A stretch of 64,000 nt of DNA from Tetmemena sp. SeJ-2015 (taxonomy: Eukaryota; Ciliophora; Spirotrichea; Sporadotrichida; Oxytrichidae): NCBI GenBank assembly GCA_027382625.1, contig JAJKFJ010022513.1, forward strand, positions 62,001 through 126,000, written 5' to 3'. This document shows, one piece after another, positions 49,201-62,100 of this stretch (positions are counted from its first letter, which is position 1; the number at the start of each line of letters is the position of its first letter). Made by a program: the position numbers and the translations under genes. Under the pieces are notes generated by a model. That model saw only the letters and a list, made by a program, of their open reading frames with translations. It was not told where the DNA came from and ran no database searches.

Positions 49201-50397
49201 ATTATTTGCTTCTTGGCTATGATATTTCTCATTTAAGTGCATTTATTTATTATCATAATGAAAAAGGCCTTATATCGCCTAGTCCTTCTAAAAATTATAA
49301 TGAATTTCAAATAAGCTAGGGAGAGCATTTTAGCCGGCCTAGCAAAGACAAAAACCTATCACCTAATTGCATTCAAGGAGAAATAGTGTAAACATCAGAG
49401 AACTCACAATATGAATTTCAACTTCAATTATTCAGGTAGGATTAATTAAAGACTAAATTAAAACTCTAGTTAAAGTCGATGAAGAAGGAGCCATCAAAGA
49501 ATTGAACAAAGAGACAATGCAAACATAGATCTCTAAAGATATTATCGAGTGCACTTCTTGCAGCTCTTCAAATATACAATTAAAAAATTCTTTCTACCTG
49601 CAAATCTCTAATATGTTTATTTAAAGAACATCAACCTGAGATAATACATTCGTATTCAGCCTATAATATTTTTTGCATTTAATACCACAATTATAAATCA
49701 AGGCGACACTTTAAACCAAGACTTTAATATTCTACAATGCAAGAATTGGACAACAGGAAAGGTCTTCCTTGAGAGAATCCCTTAGCCTAAAAAGCTGATT
49801 CCTCTTAACATCCGAATACTTTCAGATATTCCCCCTATGTTCATACTCGTTGATTTAGACTCTAAGTTTCATCTGCTCTACTAATTTGGAATTTTCACTT
49901 TTTTTACAAGTTTTTAAAAAATATAAATATGAACGCAAATGATAATCGATAAAACTTTCTTCAAGCAATTGAATTCTTATTTAAGCCATACAACAGATTT
50001 AGAGCCTAACTTTAAGGTTCGCAAATTGCATGAAAACAGTTTAATTTCTTTAGCAAGCACACCAGAAATTGGCATTTTTTTTTTTCTTCTAATTTTAAAC
50101 TATTAGTGATAAAGACAATACTTAAACTATTTCTGAAGATCAAGGTTTGGAATTGCACTCCTAGAATTAAAAAAGATCTTAGAAAAGATAACTTCATTTT
50201 ATTTTTAAGCTCTAAATGTTGATCTCTAAGTTTGTGGAAGTAATGCCAAAAATATAGAATTCATAATATCCTACCGAACAGGCCAAAGTGAACAAAAATC
50301 CAGAATAGTTATACCTATTAGAACTCTAAAAGAATATAAACGCAAGAGAATTATGAAACTGTAAATTAAAAATAAAAAAATTATCTATAAGGAATGA
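46284..50397 (+). CDS. family X member 5
   Basis: ATG 46284: MRLVAEDKLVLKYGEKKWKK with NSIGYKLL. Then IPLRKQGLKNHYLFIMWNEG and IVQLYNKNNRSLVQ (47610-47730); FYGKILFSETNDWGSVDIYE with LNIYNNFSFNKVRS (48390-48494); KVFLERIPQPKKLIPLNIRI and PPMFILVDLDSKFHLLYQF (49765-49890); FFKQLNSYLSHTTDLEPNF; and last segment NAKNIEFIISYRTGQSEQKS, RIVIPIRTLKEYKRKRIMKL ending TGA 50395-50397. The gap between first and third segments holds the - strand ORF at 47.18-47.50 kb and one arm of the dispersed inverted repeat. Best preserved member for motif comparison. Function unknown. Confidence 0.6.
47176..47496 (-). CDS. hypothetical GC-richer ORF, 106 codons, no ATG
   Basis: Reads SRIVISDGAEKYSHDLSGTK, then QSALVASRSLRFEREPLMAD, then RVIAPRPSLSAEAESSASDF and QREFLVDESQFGSD, stop TGA 47176-47178, one TAG as Gln. 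The acidic end and balanced composition look natural. The + strand is also open here (from 47231), so strand choice is a judgement. Composition is distinctly richer in G+C than all surrounding DNA, like the well-conserved flippase and kinase segments. It may be a segment of a macronuclear gene whose other parts lie elsewhere. Confidence 0.45.
47860..47975. repeat. right copy of the dispersed inverted repeat pair
   Basis: Reverse complement of the 39.44-39.60 kb repeat, exact over 34 bp at 47910-47943. It falls between the third and fourth segments of family X member 5. The 8.4-kb interval contains the kinase and parts of members 4 and 5. No transposase was seen in it. Confidence 0.8.
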
Positions 50398-50399
50398 GT

Positions 50400-52600
50400 A
50401 AGTGCTTCTTCTTGCTTTAGAAGTTTATATTATAAATTTATTTTGGAGATGGGGAGAGGCGATAAAATCTTGATGGTCTATATATTTTTACATAATCATT
50501 AAACATAGATTGGCAGATTATACGAATTTTGATTTAATAATAAATACAACTACTCCTATTCACATGATAAGACTAAATAAAAAAGTAAACCTTCATTTTT
50601 TATTCCATTTTGCCAATTTGATTCGATCATGTACTATAAGAAATAAAGGCTTAAGCTCTCATAAAAGAGCATTGTAATTTAATATGATAAATATAACTTT
50701 AGAATAGATGTTAATTAATAGCAATTAGTTGCATTTAACCAGCTTCATTTCATTTTTTACTTCGAATAATGAAGTTTATAATTATTTTTGAAAGCTTTGG
50801 TAATCATTTATTGAATATTTGTTGCTTTCTTTTTAACATATTTAAGATATGATAACGATTGAATTTATAAATGGAATTAAGGGGATCAAGAGAGTTGCAG
50901 TTGAAATGTTTCGAACTCTAAAAATGTCCTTTCGATAAAGCATAAAATTCTAAGAACTTGATCACTTGAAACTTTTGTTTAGAATCCTCATTTATAAAAT
51001 ATTATACATATGTAACAAAGGTATTAGAAAATTGAGAGCAATTCAAAAATCAAATCTTGCGACTATAAGGTGATCATATGTAGATAAAGAAGAACTCCTC
51101 CAATTATTGGTAAACAAAATCTAAAAAGTAAAGAAATTTTAATAAATATGTCAAAAATCCACCACCACATCAAAAAAATTTCCATTTAAATTATTAACCA
51201 ACCTTTTTATCTTTATGTTAATTTGACTAAACCATATAAAATAAAATTCGGATTATTTTAAACTGATTTTTAAATATTTAAGAGATCAGCTTATTAAGAG
51301 TTAAAAGAATTGAAAATTAAATAATAAATATATCCATGTCAAAACTTAGCATTAAACATGAAATAATAAGTAATAAAACGAATGAGCAAAAAAAAGGGAA
51401 AATTATATTTTTCCTCTTTGACAATAAATTTAAATTAAATATACAGCATTTGCTTGAAATATATCAGAGTTTTAAATTCTCAGTAATTTTCTTAAAATAA
51501 TCTTAAATTTCTACTCCTAATTTTCGCCCTGATTCTCTCCATGTCTTAAAACCTAGTAGCATTTTTGCTTTCACAGATAAATTAGATTAGCTTTTAATAA
51601 AATTAATAGCTATACACTTTCGTCATCTCTCTTTAATATTAATCTTTAACATTTAAATGATTAATTGTACCATTTTAAAATTAGCAAACATATTTAATTT
51701 AATCACTTTATTAATCATAAATTTTGTTAAAAACAGAAATTAGTTGCTATCAACTTTGATCAATCAACAATGAGTACTCTTCCCTCTTAAAGCCAGACTA
51801 TTCTTGATATTATCATGGATTTTAATAAATAGATCAAAATGTAATTAATATAGCTTCTTTAAAATCTGAGTAAAATTAATTATTTTGTAGATTAAATTTC
51901 CATTGATAAAAATTGAATATTTGCAACTTTCATTCTTGGAGCTTCTCTTTAGAAAATAATGTGCCAAAATAATGATCTATAGAAGAAGTTTTTTTATATT
52001 TTGAATTTCTCCTTATTTTCTAAGAGAGAAGTTATTATAATGGCAATAGAAAAATAGACAATTTTAAGTACTATCATTCAAACTGTCAAAAATTTGGACG
52101 TCGCTAAATTGAATTAATTGCGATTTTCTATCTAAGATTTACTGTATTTAATAATTATTTGATCCATAGACAATCACAAGTTAAGGAAATACATTAATAT
52201 ATGACTTATAAAGTTTTAATATTTAAGTTAATTAAATGACTGATTAATTCGTGTTATAAGCTAAATGAAAAAGCTAACTATTTATTGGGAATAGAATCAA
52301 TTTAAGAATTAAAATTTATTTAGAGGGAGGATATTTAAGAGCTTAGATTTTAATTAATGTTTGCACATTTAGACTCTGCATCAAATTCTAATATTTTTTT
52401 CAAATGATTATTTCTTTAAATTATAAATTGGTTTACATTAGCTGTTTTTATTGCATTTTTAATTAAGATCTTTTTATTTTTATTATGTTTATAATTGTTT
52501 ACATTAAATATTTGGATATAATTTTCATTTTAACATTTCAAGGCAATAAAAGTCTTGAACAGATCGAACAGAGAACTCATTTTTTAAAAATATTATAATT
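50400..52600. other. AT-rich spacer, nothing recognised
   Basis: No segment of the gene families seen here, no inverted repeats of note. Confidence 0.5.
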
Positions 52601-52693
52601 ACTTAATGGAAAAAAAAAAAAAACCTCACTAAAAAGGTCCACTATTAGCGTCCAAAAAGATAGCTTATAGATATAAAAATGATAGCACGCTTA

Positions 52694-52795
52694 AAAATCA
52701 CATATTTTTCATACATCCAAGTCAAAGAAGTTGTGGGGCATAAACAGAAATTATAACTTTAAAATATAAACATTTTTTATACATCCAAGTCAAAA
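52694..52795 (+). repeat. short direct repeat, two units about 70 bp apart
   Basis: CATACATCCAAGTCAAA-type units at about 52711 and 52780 (second unit begins TATACATCC), each preceded by an A/T block and followed by a G-rich TTGTGGGG or TTGGTGGGGG stretch. An A14 run precedes them at about 52609. Confidence 0.7.
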
Positions 52796-53843
52796 TTGGT
52801 GGGGGTCATTTAATGGATTGCAATTTTTATAATTAATTTTATAATGGAAACTCATGTATTCTAAGATAATTTTGCCTGACTAGTTATTCTCAATATGGAT
52901 ATATTAGACATTTTTAAAATCATAAATTAGTAAGTATAGAATCAGGTAAAATGAATATTTAAAAATAATTCAACTTTTTACGAGTGGGAAATAGAATCGA
53001 AACGTAATAATTACCATTTAAACAACAGTAAAAATTAAATATTTTGCCTCAAGTTCAAATTTTGAATTAATTGTCAAGCTCATGACGCTAGTTCTAAATA
53101 TTTAATCCTTCCATTTTCCAGTATGTTATTATTAATAAAAATTTTTTTTTTATTGTTTACTAATCTTTTATATTTTTTTCTAAGACAAAGATTCCAATAA
53201 TCTCTTTGCAAATAATTCAGTAAAGTAAAATTTTTGGACTTTTATTTCAAAAAAGAATTTGCTAAAAATTTTGTAATTTATTTGAAGTTGCGGAGCCTGA
53301 TGATTAGATTAAACCGTATTTGTTTTAATTAACTACTTAATTAATTTATATTACTATTAAAAAAGTAAAATTTTAGAAACACTAACTTTTGTATTCTATC
53401 ACCTATTTCTATCTTCCCTATACAGCTTATAAATAAAGCTGGTTTTAGGAAATTATTTGCACCAATTTAAGATTTTATTGAAAAACTAAGTCTCAAAATA
53501 TAATTTATACTTTAGAGAATCAGGAACATAATAATTAAGGGAATTAAGGGCCCCCGGCATAAATAAGATAGGCCGTGACGTCAATGATATTGCTGTGACG
53601 CACTTATCTGACGCACACAAACCTAACAGCCGAATAGGGATTTAAACACGTGCCACCCACTACATTTAAGAACAGCTTTTCATCTCCAAAAACTTTAAAT
53701 GATGAAAAAAAATTCGTAGCTTCATACGAAGCAAGTCGCTGTCCTAGGTTGCTTCCATACTCCAGTGCATAATGAATGTTTGCCCTAGATCACATCTAGC
53801 TAACGATTATGAATTAACCACTTACTTTTTATTATCTCTCCAG

Positions 53844-53969
53844 TGACAGTCAACACACCTTACCAGTACTTCGGTGCCATTATCACCTTCTCTAGCACTT
53901 CACCCAACAGCCAATGGATTACCAAACCAGAGAGCCTTCAGGGAAAAGGGCGACCGGACCTTAGTGCCT
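53844..53969 (+). CDS. single isolated exon-like segment, unrecognised
   Basis: 126 nt between a CTCTCCAG acceptor and a GTAAGT donor (53970). In the good frame it reads TVNTPYQYFGAIITFSSTSP, then NSQWITKPESLQGKGRPDLS. G+C is clearly higher than the flanks. No partner exons were found in the window, so this may be one germline segment of a gene dispersed elsewhere. Confidence 0.45.
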
Positions 53970-54599
53970 GTAAGTGCTGTCTGAATTTTAACTTTCTAAT
54001 TTATCAGGATACATAAATAAGCCTAAAATACATTGGTTTTTCATTTTTAAATCCATTACGAATTTTAATGACCTGCCCCAAAAAGAGGCATCCACATATT
54101 TTCAACATCTAAATAAATAATAATTTTATTATTTTAGATAAGTGCGAAATTTAAATTAACAGTCTCCATTCATAGTCATATTTAAGTTTAAATAATATTT
54201 GTAGAATACTTAACGTTTAAATTTTAAAAGTCCTTGATTATTCTTTATTTTTAGTTTATGAATTCTGTTTTTGGTTATGAAGATGAATAAAAAATTTTAT
54301 CATTGATAGTTATTGTATTCATAAAGTATGTGTAATTAATTATGCCACAAAAATAGAGTATTATAATTCTACTTATTTATAAGTGTTAATCTTTTCTAAT
54401 CTTAAAGCGTATTAAAATATTGCGAGCAATATAATTTGAATTTTACAATTTATCTACTACAATACCTACAAAGCAGAGATGATCAGGGCGAGGTTAAGGT
54501 TGAGCTACTATTGAAGATTTAAATTTTTTATTTAAGAAAATATCTTTGAAATTTATGGCAATAAGGACAAATGATATCCAGAGATAAGAAATGATAGAG

Positions 54600-57500
54600 C
54601 TTTATTCTGAGACAAGAATTACCCCTCTTAAAGTAGGAGGCTGAAAAATCACTTCCTCTTCGAAAACTCATACTCCTCTTTTATCTACAACCTAAATAAC
54701 CGCTAAATTGAGAGCAAAGATAAATTAGCATATTTCATATTGAATTGAGAGGTATCTCTTAACAATAAAAGAATCGCAGCTCACCAAATCTTCAAAAAGA
54801 TGAAGCAAGTATTCCTTGCGATAATCGGTAAAACAGCAAAGAAGGAAAGATTTGGTTCGCTTACAGAAATGATGAGATCAGTCTACGAACTAGAAGAGAT
54901 AGATGTTTCATTGATTATGAAGTTGAATGCGCTTCAGCCATCAGTCAAAATTTTATTTAGATAAATAGACACAGAGTATAAGCAATAGTTTCTTCATTTA
55001 TAAAAATACTTTCTGAAATCATTTTCCTAACTTTTTTCATCATGAAATGTTCTTCTTCAGCAATATTAAAGGAATATATTTCCATTTCATTTTTAAAAAA
55101 TGATGTAAGTATATGAAAATGAAATATCATGTTGATAATTTTATTATAACCTAAAAGGTACTATCTTATTTTCTTTAATAGGCTGTTAACTTGGACTTTC
55201 TCAGGAAGCTTGGGATGCAAGGAGCAACCCTGGGGAGTTTGGGTTTGTAATTTTTAAGTTCCCTAGCTCTAGTTCTCAATGTGTGCTGATTTATTTTTTG
55301 CGCCTTCAAAAACTTCGACTCTCCACCCAATTTGCCTTGTGCTCAACCACCCTTTTAATAAAAGTATTCAGTTTAAAATAAAATTCTGATTATGGAAAGC
55401 ATTAATTTTAGATAAATTTAATGGATATTTTATTGAAGTGAAAAATTTTTTAATAAGGCAGCAATTATATTTAACTATGAAGAAAATTTAATTAAAATTG
55501 GAGAAAAATAATAAATAGAGAGGCTTCAAATCGGTGGAAGTTGAATTGTTTGATTCACCAACCCCACCATCATCTTGTTCGATAACAATCAAAAATTTTA
55601 TATGATTTTCCTTAAAATTTTTGAGTTTATTCAGCAAGATTTTAAAGGGGGCCCATAAGAAAAAAATTTGAAAAAATAAAAAAATGGTGAATTTTGTTAG
55701 GAAATACATTTTTTGAATTTCATGCACTATCTAATAGAGTATAATTATTAAAATTGGACACACTATAATTGCAATCCTTCTTTCATTTTAATTTAATTAC
55801 AAATTTAATTCTTTTTATTAAATTCTCTGCGATAATAACACATTGGCGGCAAAGGGTGAGACCTACCACTAAAACTATGAATTATTGAATTTCAGAAATT
55901 GGCGCACTGAAGTGGCTTCAATTGAACAATCCCCAAATCCAACAGTATTATCCCGATTAACTCCAAGAGTTTCGCAAATCTGCCGCCACTGTTCATCCTT
56001 GTTGATCAACAATCAAAGCTTTACCTCCTCTGCTACTTAGGAATTTATCTTTACTCATTTACTTTTATAAAAAGAAAGCTGCTCTTTGATACTACTTTCT
56101 TCCAGAAGGTGAACGTTTAGATAAGTGAATATGCAGATATAGACTCGCAGACTAACTCTAGATAGACAATCGAAACTTAGAATTCCACTAGTCGGAAGAT
56201 GAAGACATGGAGGATTTCACTAAAATTAATAAACTCTATTCAAAAATTAAAATTATAAACTAGTAAGGTCAATTAATCGAAAAAGAGAGTATTGAAGTGA
56301 ATGCAATTTATAATTTTACTTTATCAACAAATGAATTATTCAAAAATGAAAAATGGTCTTCGATAATGAAGCTGATTTAATCAAAATTATTATTCCAGTA
56401 GAGGTCAATATCTACTGTAGCTCAAATGGAGTCTCTCAAATATTTATTTAGTTCAATTAGCTGATTGGCCAAATCAAAGTTTGGGTGTGCAGTTTGCTTC
56501 AAGGCGAGGAGTTCGATTCAACTTTTCCAAGATCTTTCCCTCAATGTCATAATCTCCTTATTTATCTATTTATAAAGTTGATCAGTCTGAAAGCAAATAT
56601 TTTGCATTTATAGTACTTCTGTTCAATCTGAATTTTGAAGAGTGATATTTTGAAACTTAAAACTTGATTGAGATTTAATTGTCTCTAACGTTTTGTTTCA
56701 ATTGCTAATTATATTATCCCCCAAAATGAAATAATTTTTCTTTACTTCTTCTAATTTAAATTTTCTGAAAAAGCATCTAAGTTTAAAGCTCTATCCTATG
56801 AAATGCTCTTCAAGGATAAAAAGGATGAACCCAGGGAAGATATTTAAAATAAATAAGTTTACTATTTTTGGAGCAAAAATAGCGAAAGTTGGATATACTT
56901 GAGGAATTTTTCCAAAAGTTCGAATCTCATCTATTGTAAGACTATGCTTTGCAAAATAAATTTCAAAGAATTAATATATCTGTTCAGCCCAAATTTTTAA
57001 ATAACTGGTAGGAAAGCTTGTAAGTAACTGTTTTTTTAGTCCCTTTTTATGAACTTAGAGAGTAGTTTTAAAACCATCTAAAAATTGGCATTTTAGACAA
57101 GAACATTCCCTTTAATTCTGGGCTTTAATAAATTAGTATAATTAAATTTCTTTTCGTAATTTTTCATCGCATTTTACAGTACCAAGTTTTAGCACTGATG
57201 TCAATAGCTTCGTCCTCGTTCATCCAGGCCTAACAGAAACAAACTTAAATTTTTTTGAAAAATCGGGGCAAAACGTATCAAATAATTAAAAATTTTGTCT
57301 TGCATCGTTCAATTAATATTTTGAATATTTTCAAGCTGAAATTAAACATCTTCCTTAAAGGGGGAAACTAGACGGAAGTTTTCATCAACCTTGCTCAGTC
57401 CTTTCTTCAAAATTTTATCAGCTGCCATTTATTTGTTTGTCTCTCGAGAATTGCTGAACTAAAGCGAATGAGGCACCACTAATGAACTATTGATGCTCTT

Positions 57501-57841
57501 ATATCTTTTGGGCTATTTCTATTACTAAAATTAATTGGGCCCCCAAAAAATTTAAAACCTTAATTAATGCCTTAAAATTTGTGCAAGTCGGGGTCTAAAT
57601 TTTTTGTTTTCTTTTTTAAAATTTAAAGGGGAAAATAAATTTTTTTTCCCATTTTTTTAAGCTTCCCAAACAGGTCAGACTCATCGAAATGAAAAAGACT
57701 TGCAAAAATTTAGTGTTCGAGATAACCTACCCTAAAGGGCACAGCCAGCAAAAGTCTAATTGCTAGTCCCTATTAAGAGCACTCAGAAAAAGGGGGCAAA
57801 AAAAAGCTCCTTTTTAAATTTCAAAAAAAAGGGAAATTTTA
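54600..57841 (+). CDS. family X member 6 (frame-shifted)
   Basis: Segments: LKNHFLFENSYSSFIYNLNN with RQIESKDKLAYFILN (54635-54745); EGKIWFAYRNDEI then, one base out of frame, SVYELEEIDVSLIMKL (54840-54930); NSIIPINSKSFANLPPLFIL with VDQQSKLYLLCYLGIYL (55935-56060); TTFFQKVNVQISEYADIDSQ (about 56090); and a last segment with LLVPIKSTQKK (about 57755-57795). A - strand segment of family Y lies inside at 57.17-57.43 kb. At least three single-base slips and a poor-quality patch at 57.54-57.66 kb mean this copy is either a pseudogene or poorly called. Confidence 0.5.
57168..57428 (-). CDS. family Y segment, possible 5' end
   Basis: ATG 57428 gives MAADKILKKGLSKVDENFRL with VSPFKED. Further down, VCFCQAWMNEDEAIDISAKT and WYCKM match the + strand segment at 16.01-16.12 kb. 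The two open pieces are about 110 nt apart with no clear intron. Unrecognised, antisense to family X member 6. Confidence 0.4.
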
Positions 57842-58691
57842 AAACTTTAAATTAATTTTAATTTAACTTTTTAATAAAAACAACCCAAAATTTTCTGGAT
57901 TAAATATATACACATTATCTAGTAAAGGTATTTATAAACTGTCTACATTGTAATGATGTTATTAACTTATTATTTTCTCAGGAATAGAGATTAATATGGC
58001 ATTCCAAGAAATAAAAATTCTATAAAACACACATGAATCTTTTAATCATAAGGAAAAGATTTTAATGTTTTTAGGGTAGATACTTTTCCACGAAAGGAAA
58101 GTTTTATAATTAATTTTATAATGAAATTTCATTTTTAAAGTTTTATTTTCTTTTCTGGTTAAAATTAAATAAGCTGACATCTTGTTCTTTAAAAATATAC
58201 TCAATAATTATGACTCTAATGTATAATGTCTGAACTATTTTTCAGGGCTTATATGGTTTGAAATATCTTTACAGTTAAAGTAATTTGATAAAATAAGTTC
58301 ATTCATGTCTAATTCTTTTTTTTAATTATATACAATATGTTATTAAAGAGGTTACAGCACTTTCAGTTATTTCTACTACAAAATATTTCTTTTGATAATT
58401 ACTATAAATTAAGGAAATATGCATGAGGTGTGCTATGTTTAAATTTGCTTTTCATTATAGCTCTCTTTTTATTAGGATTAGAAATTTTATTTTATCAGAT
58501 TCATTAAATTTTTTAATTTACTTTAAAATATATGAATCACAAAAATATTATCTGAAATATTTACTATGTTGTCAATCTATGAAAAAAATGTTAATTAGAG
58601 AAATATTTTGAATCTTACCCTCCCATATTCTTCGAAAAATTAATAATTGATTTCGAAGTAATAATTATTTATTTAAGATTTTGAATTTACA

Positions 58692-58881
58692 ACAAGCCTT
58701 CGCAAAATGTATAAATAAGCTTTTTAAGAGGATCTCTGCTCAATATAGAATGAAAATAGAACTCATTCTTTATAAAATAATTATATTGAGAATTAAATTG
58801 AAATAGATATTGGTTAAAATTATAAATGGAGAATTAAAACTTTATGGCAATAAAATTGAGAAAAAACCCAGATCTGCAGCT
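58692..58881 (+). repeat. upstream repeat of family X member 7
   Basis: About 190 bp similar to 63622-63802: ACAAGC-TT-C-CAAAATGTA, AAGAGGATC, GAACTCATT, TTGAGAATTAAATT and AATCTGCAG or GATCTGCAG landmarks in the same order. A shorter match lies at 46190-46250 just before member 5. It may contain the promoter or leader of the unit (inference). Confidence 0.65.
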
Positions 58882-59174
58882 TTTCGATAGCCATTCATTC
58901 AAAATAAACGTGATGTTTACATATCTTAGCAGCTAGATATGATTCAGTCGTTGTTCATTATCTTCATTTTCGTTTCCTCTGAACTTGAGTGCTGTACTGA
59001 GATATCCCGTACAAGAGTTGCAATTATAGAAAAATCTTGGAATTGTATGATAGAATATTTTATAATTTTATCCTTCCAGCTGTAACTGATTTAAAATTTT
59101 GTTACTAATTTAATTCAAGTTTTCATAAGATTTCAGCTATAATCTCTAAATTAATTTTAAAAACACCTACAAAG

Positions 59175-62100
59175 ATGAGATTAGTAGACGAGAAATAACT
59201 TACTTTTAAATACGGACAAATAAAGAATTCTAAACAACTTAAAACGATGAGAAGAATGCCATACAATTAATAAAAGCAGAAAGACATAGGATATAAATTA
59301 ATGTTATTTTATTTTGCTAAAATATAAAATATTTGATATGTCAAGATTATATAAGAAGGTCCTATTCTTTTCTTAGATATAATATTCAATTTAATATTAA
59401 TTGTGAATTCGCAATCCTATTTAATTTAATTTTTATAATTATAACTTTAGTATTTCATATGAATTAACTTTAATATTTTTACTTTAATGAATAATTTGAT
59501 TTTTATCTGCATTAAAAACTACTCTAATTTTTTAAATCTGTTTAAATAGACTCTAATTATAATTCTGCGAAAAAATTATGCAAATTTACTAATTAAGGTC
59601 AAATTATAACCAAAATTAAAATTATTTTGCTCTATGTTTATTTCTATTCCAGGATTTATATAGATGAATAACTATTTAGGATTTTAAATAAACAATTTTT
59701 AAATAAAAACTTACTTTTCGATGAAATATTTATGTCTTTTTTAATAAAAAGAATGCTTATAAATATGATCATTTATATCATAATAAGAAATTTTCTTTTA
59801 AATTAAATTAAACTCTTAACTATTTAATTCAATTTGGGAACTAAATAATATAATTGTCTTAATATATAATGCTTTTTTTCCTCTAAAATCTGAGAATAAA
59901 GATATTCTATATTTTTCTCTGAGTAATTTTGAAATTGGACGATTTTAAAGCTGGCATTAATCAATAGAAAGTTAAATGTCAGGGCAGTATTTATGAGTTT
60001 TAATTTTTAAGCTCTTGAGTTTTCCCTTATTAGATATTTATACATTATTTGCTTTTTTATTACAATAATTACTGAGGTAGAATGTCAACCTGATATGATT
60101 TTCAGAAATGAACTCCCACAAATAATACCTCTACAAAAAAAAGGCTTTCCAAATCATTACTTGTTCGTTATTAAAAATGATTTGCAAGTATAAATATACA
60201 ATTAGAACAATCGCTCTTTTGTTCAATATATTTTAAAATATTCAAATTAAATAAACTACTTTTCAAAACAATATAAAGGTTAAAAAGAGAAGTGCCGGTT
60301 TTTAAATTTTCAGAATTTAAATATGTTTTTAAATAGAACGGTGATGCTATTGAATACAAATATTATAAGGATAGATAAGAAAAGCAAGGTGGAACTATAT
60401 TTGAGTTATATAATGGGAATAGAAGATGAGGCTTTTATTAAATTTAAACACCCATAGGTAAAGTCATTAATCTCTATAGCGAAAACCAATTAAGGATTAG
60501 AGTTTCAATTAAAGTTCCTATCAATCAATTAAACAAAATAGTATTATTATCAAAAATTCTATATTTTTGCTTAAATCAATATCTTTAAATTCGTTTTTGC
60601 TTTCAACTGTAACTTACAACATAAGATTCTCCTCCCTAAAATACGTATAATTTTAAATTCAACTCGGTAAATTTCCATAGTATACGAGCATTAAGAAAAT
60701 CCATGATTTCCAAGTTCAAGGGATTAATGACAGAAATTTATCTAAAAAATAAGGATCTAGAAATGAGGGAAAGGTCTGGTTCCAATTCGCAAGGTATTCA
60801 TTTTATATGGATGTGTATGAGTTAGATATGCTAAACGGGTATTCGTTCTCTAAAGTGGATTCTTAATTTCATATTTTTTAATAAAATATTATTCTGGAAC
60901 TATAGAGATTGGCGATTATTGCTTCCGTCACTACAAAAATTTAAAGATTGTAAATTATAATTTGTTTCACTTCGAGACATCTTATTTGCTAATATTCTCT
61001 AATATAAATTTAGGTTGCTTAATTTTATGATTTTTGTTTTGTCTCAGAATTTTATAAGTAACAAATTAAATAGTTATTGAAATTAAAGATGAGTGTATAA
61101 ATCTAATCATTTTTAAATATAATTGACCTTATTTTATAATATTAAATTGAATCTACTTCAATATATATCTTCAAGATATTTAACAAATGTGAGTTTATAA
61201 AGATCTATAAAGATCTAATTTTTTAATTTTCTCCTTTCTTTTTATAATACAATCGTTAACCGTGGTCGCACAAGAAGTCCTGATTTTAATCTTTTGCAGT
61301 TATAAAATTGGTTAACTGGGGAGCAAAAAATTGAGTAAATCTCATATCCTCGATAACTGATTGCTCTTAACTTCCGATACTTTGTGAATTTGCCACCGTC
61401 GTTCATACTTTAGGACAAAAATTGTGAGCTTTTTATTCTTTGCTGCACAGGAATTGATTTAATTTTTTATGAACTCAACTTATCCTCGATCGTACATTCT
61501 TCAAGCTTTTGAATGCATATTTGATTAAAGCTGCTGAATTAGAGCAGCCTCAAGCTAATGCTCGTAATAATATGACTGGGAAAACTTCTACAAACACAAC
61601 AGTAGAAGAGTTATTGATAAAGGTTTAAAAAAAATACTTTATAGGATAATTTGCTCCTAAATCTGATTCTTCCAATTATAGAGGTCTATTTGAACTTCTA
61701 AGCCTTCAAATTTGAATCATAATTCAGTCAGTTAGAGGTCAGCTGCACCTAAATAAAATCTATATTTTAAGCTAATTTTTCGCTATTGTAAAACTACTTA
61801 AAGTGCAAATTTTTAATAGTACAGCATTTTGATCTAACAAAAATTTAATTCATATGATTAAGGGATAATGCTACAATTTATTCAACTAAATTTCATTGAG
61901 ATTATAGCTTAAGCATGATATGTGTTAAAGAAATGCTTCCTATTAAAAATTTGCACTTTAAGTAGTTTTACAATAGCGAAAAATTAGCTTAAAATATAGA
62001 TTTTATTTAGGTGCAGCTGACCTCTAACTGACTGAATTATGATTCAAATTTGAAGGCTTAGAAGTTCAAATAGACCTCTATAATTGGAAGAATCAGATTT

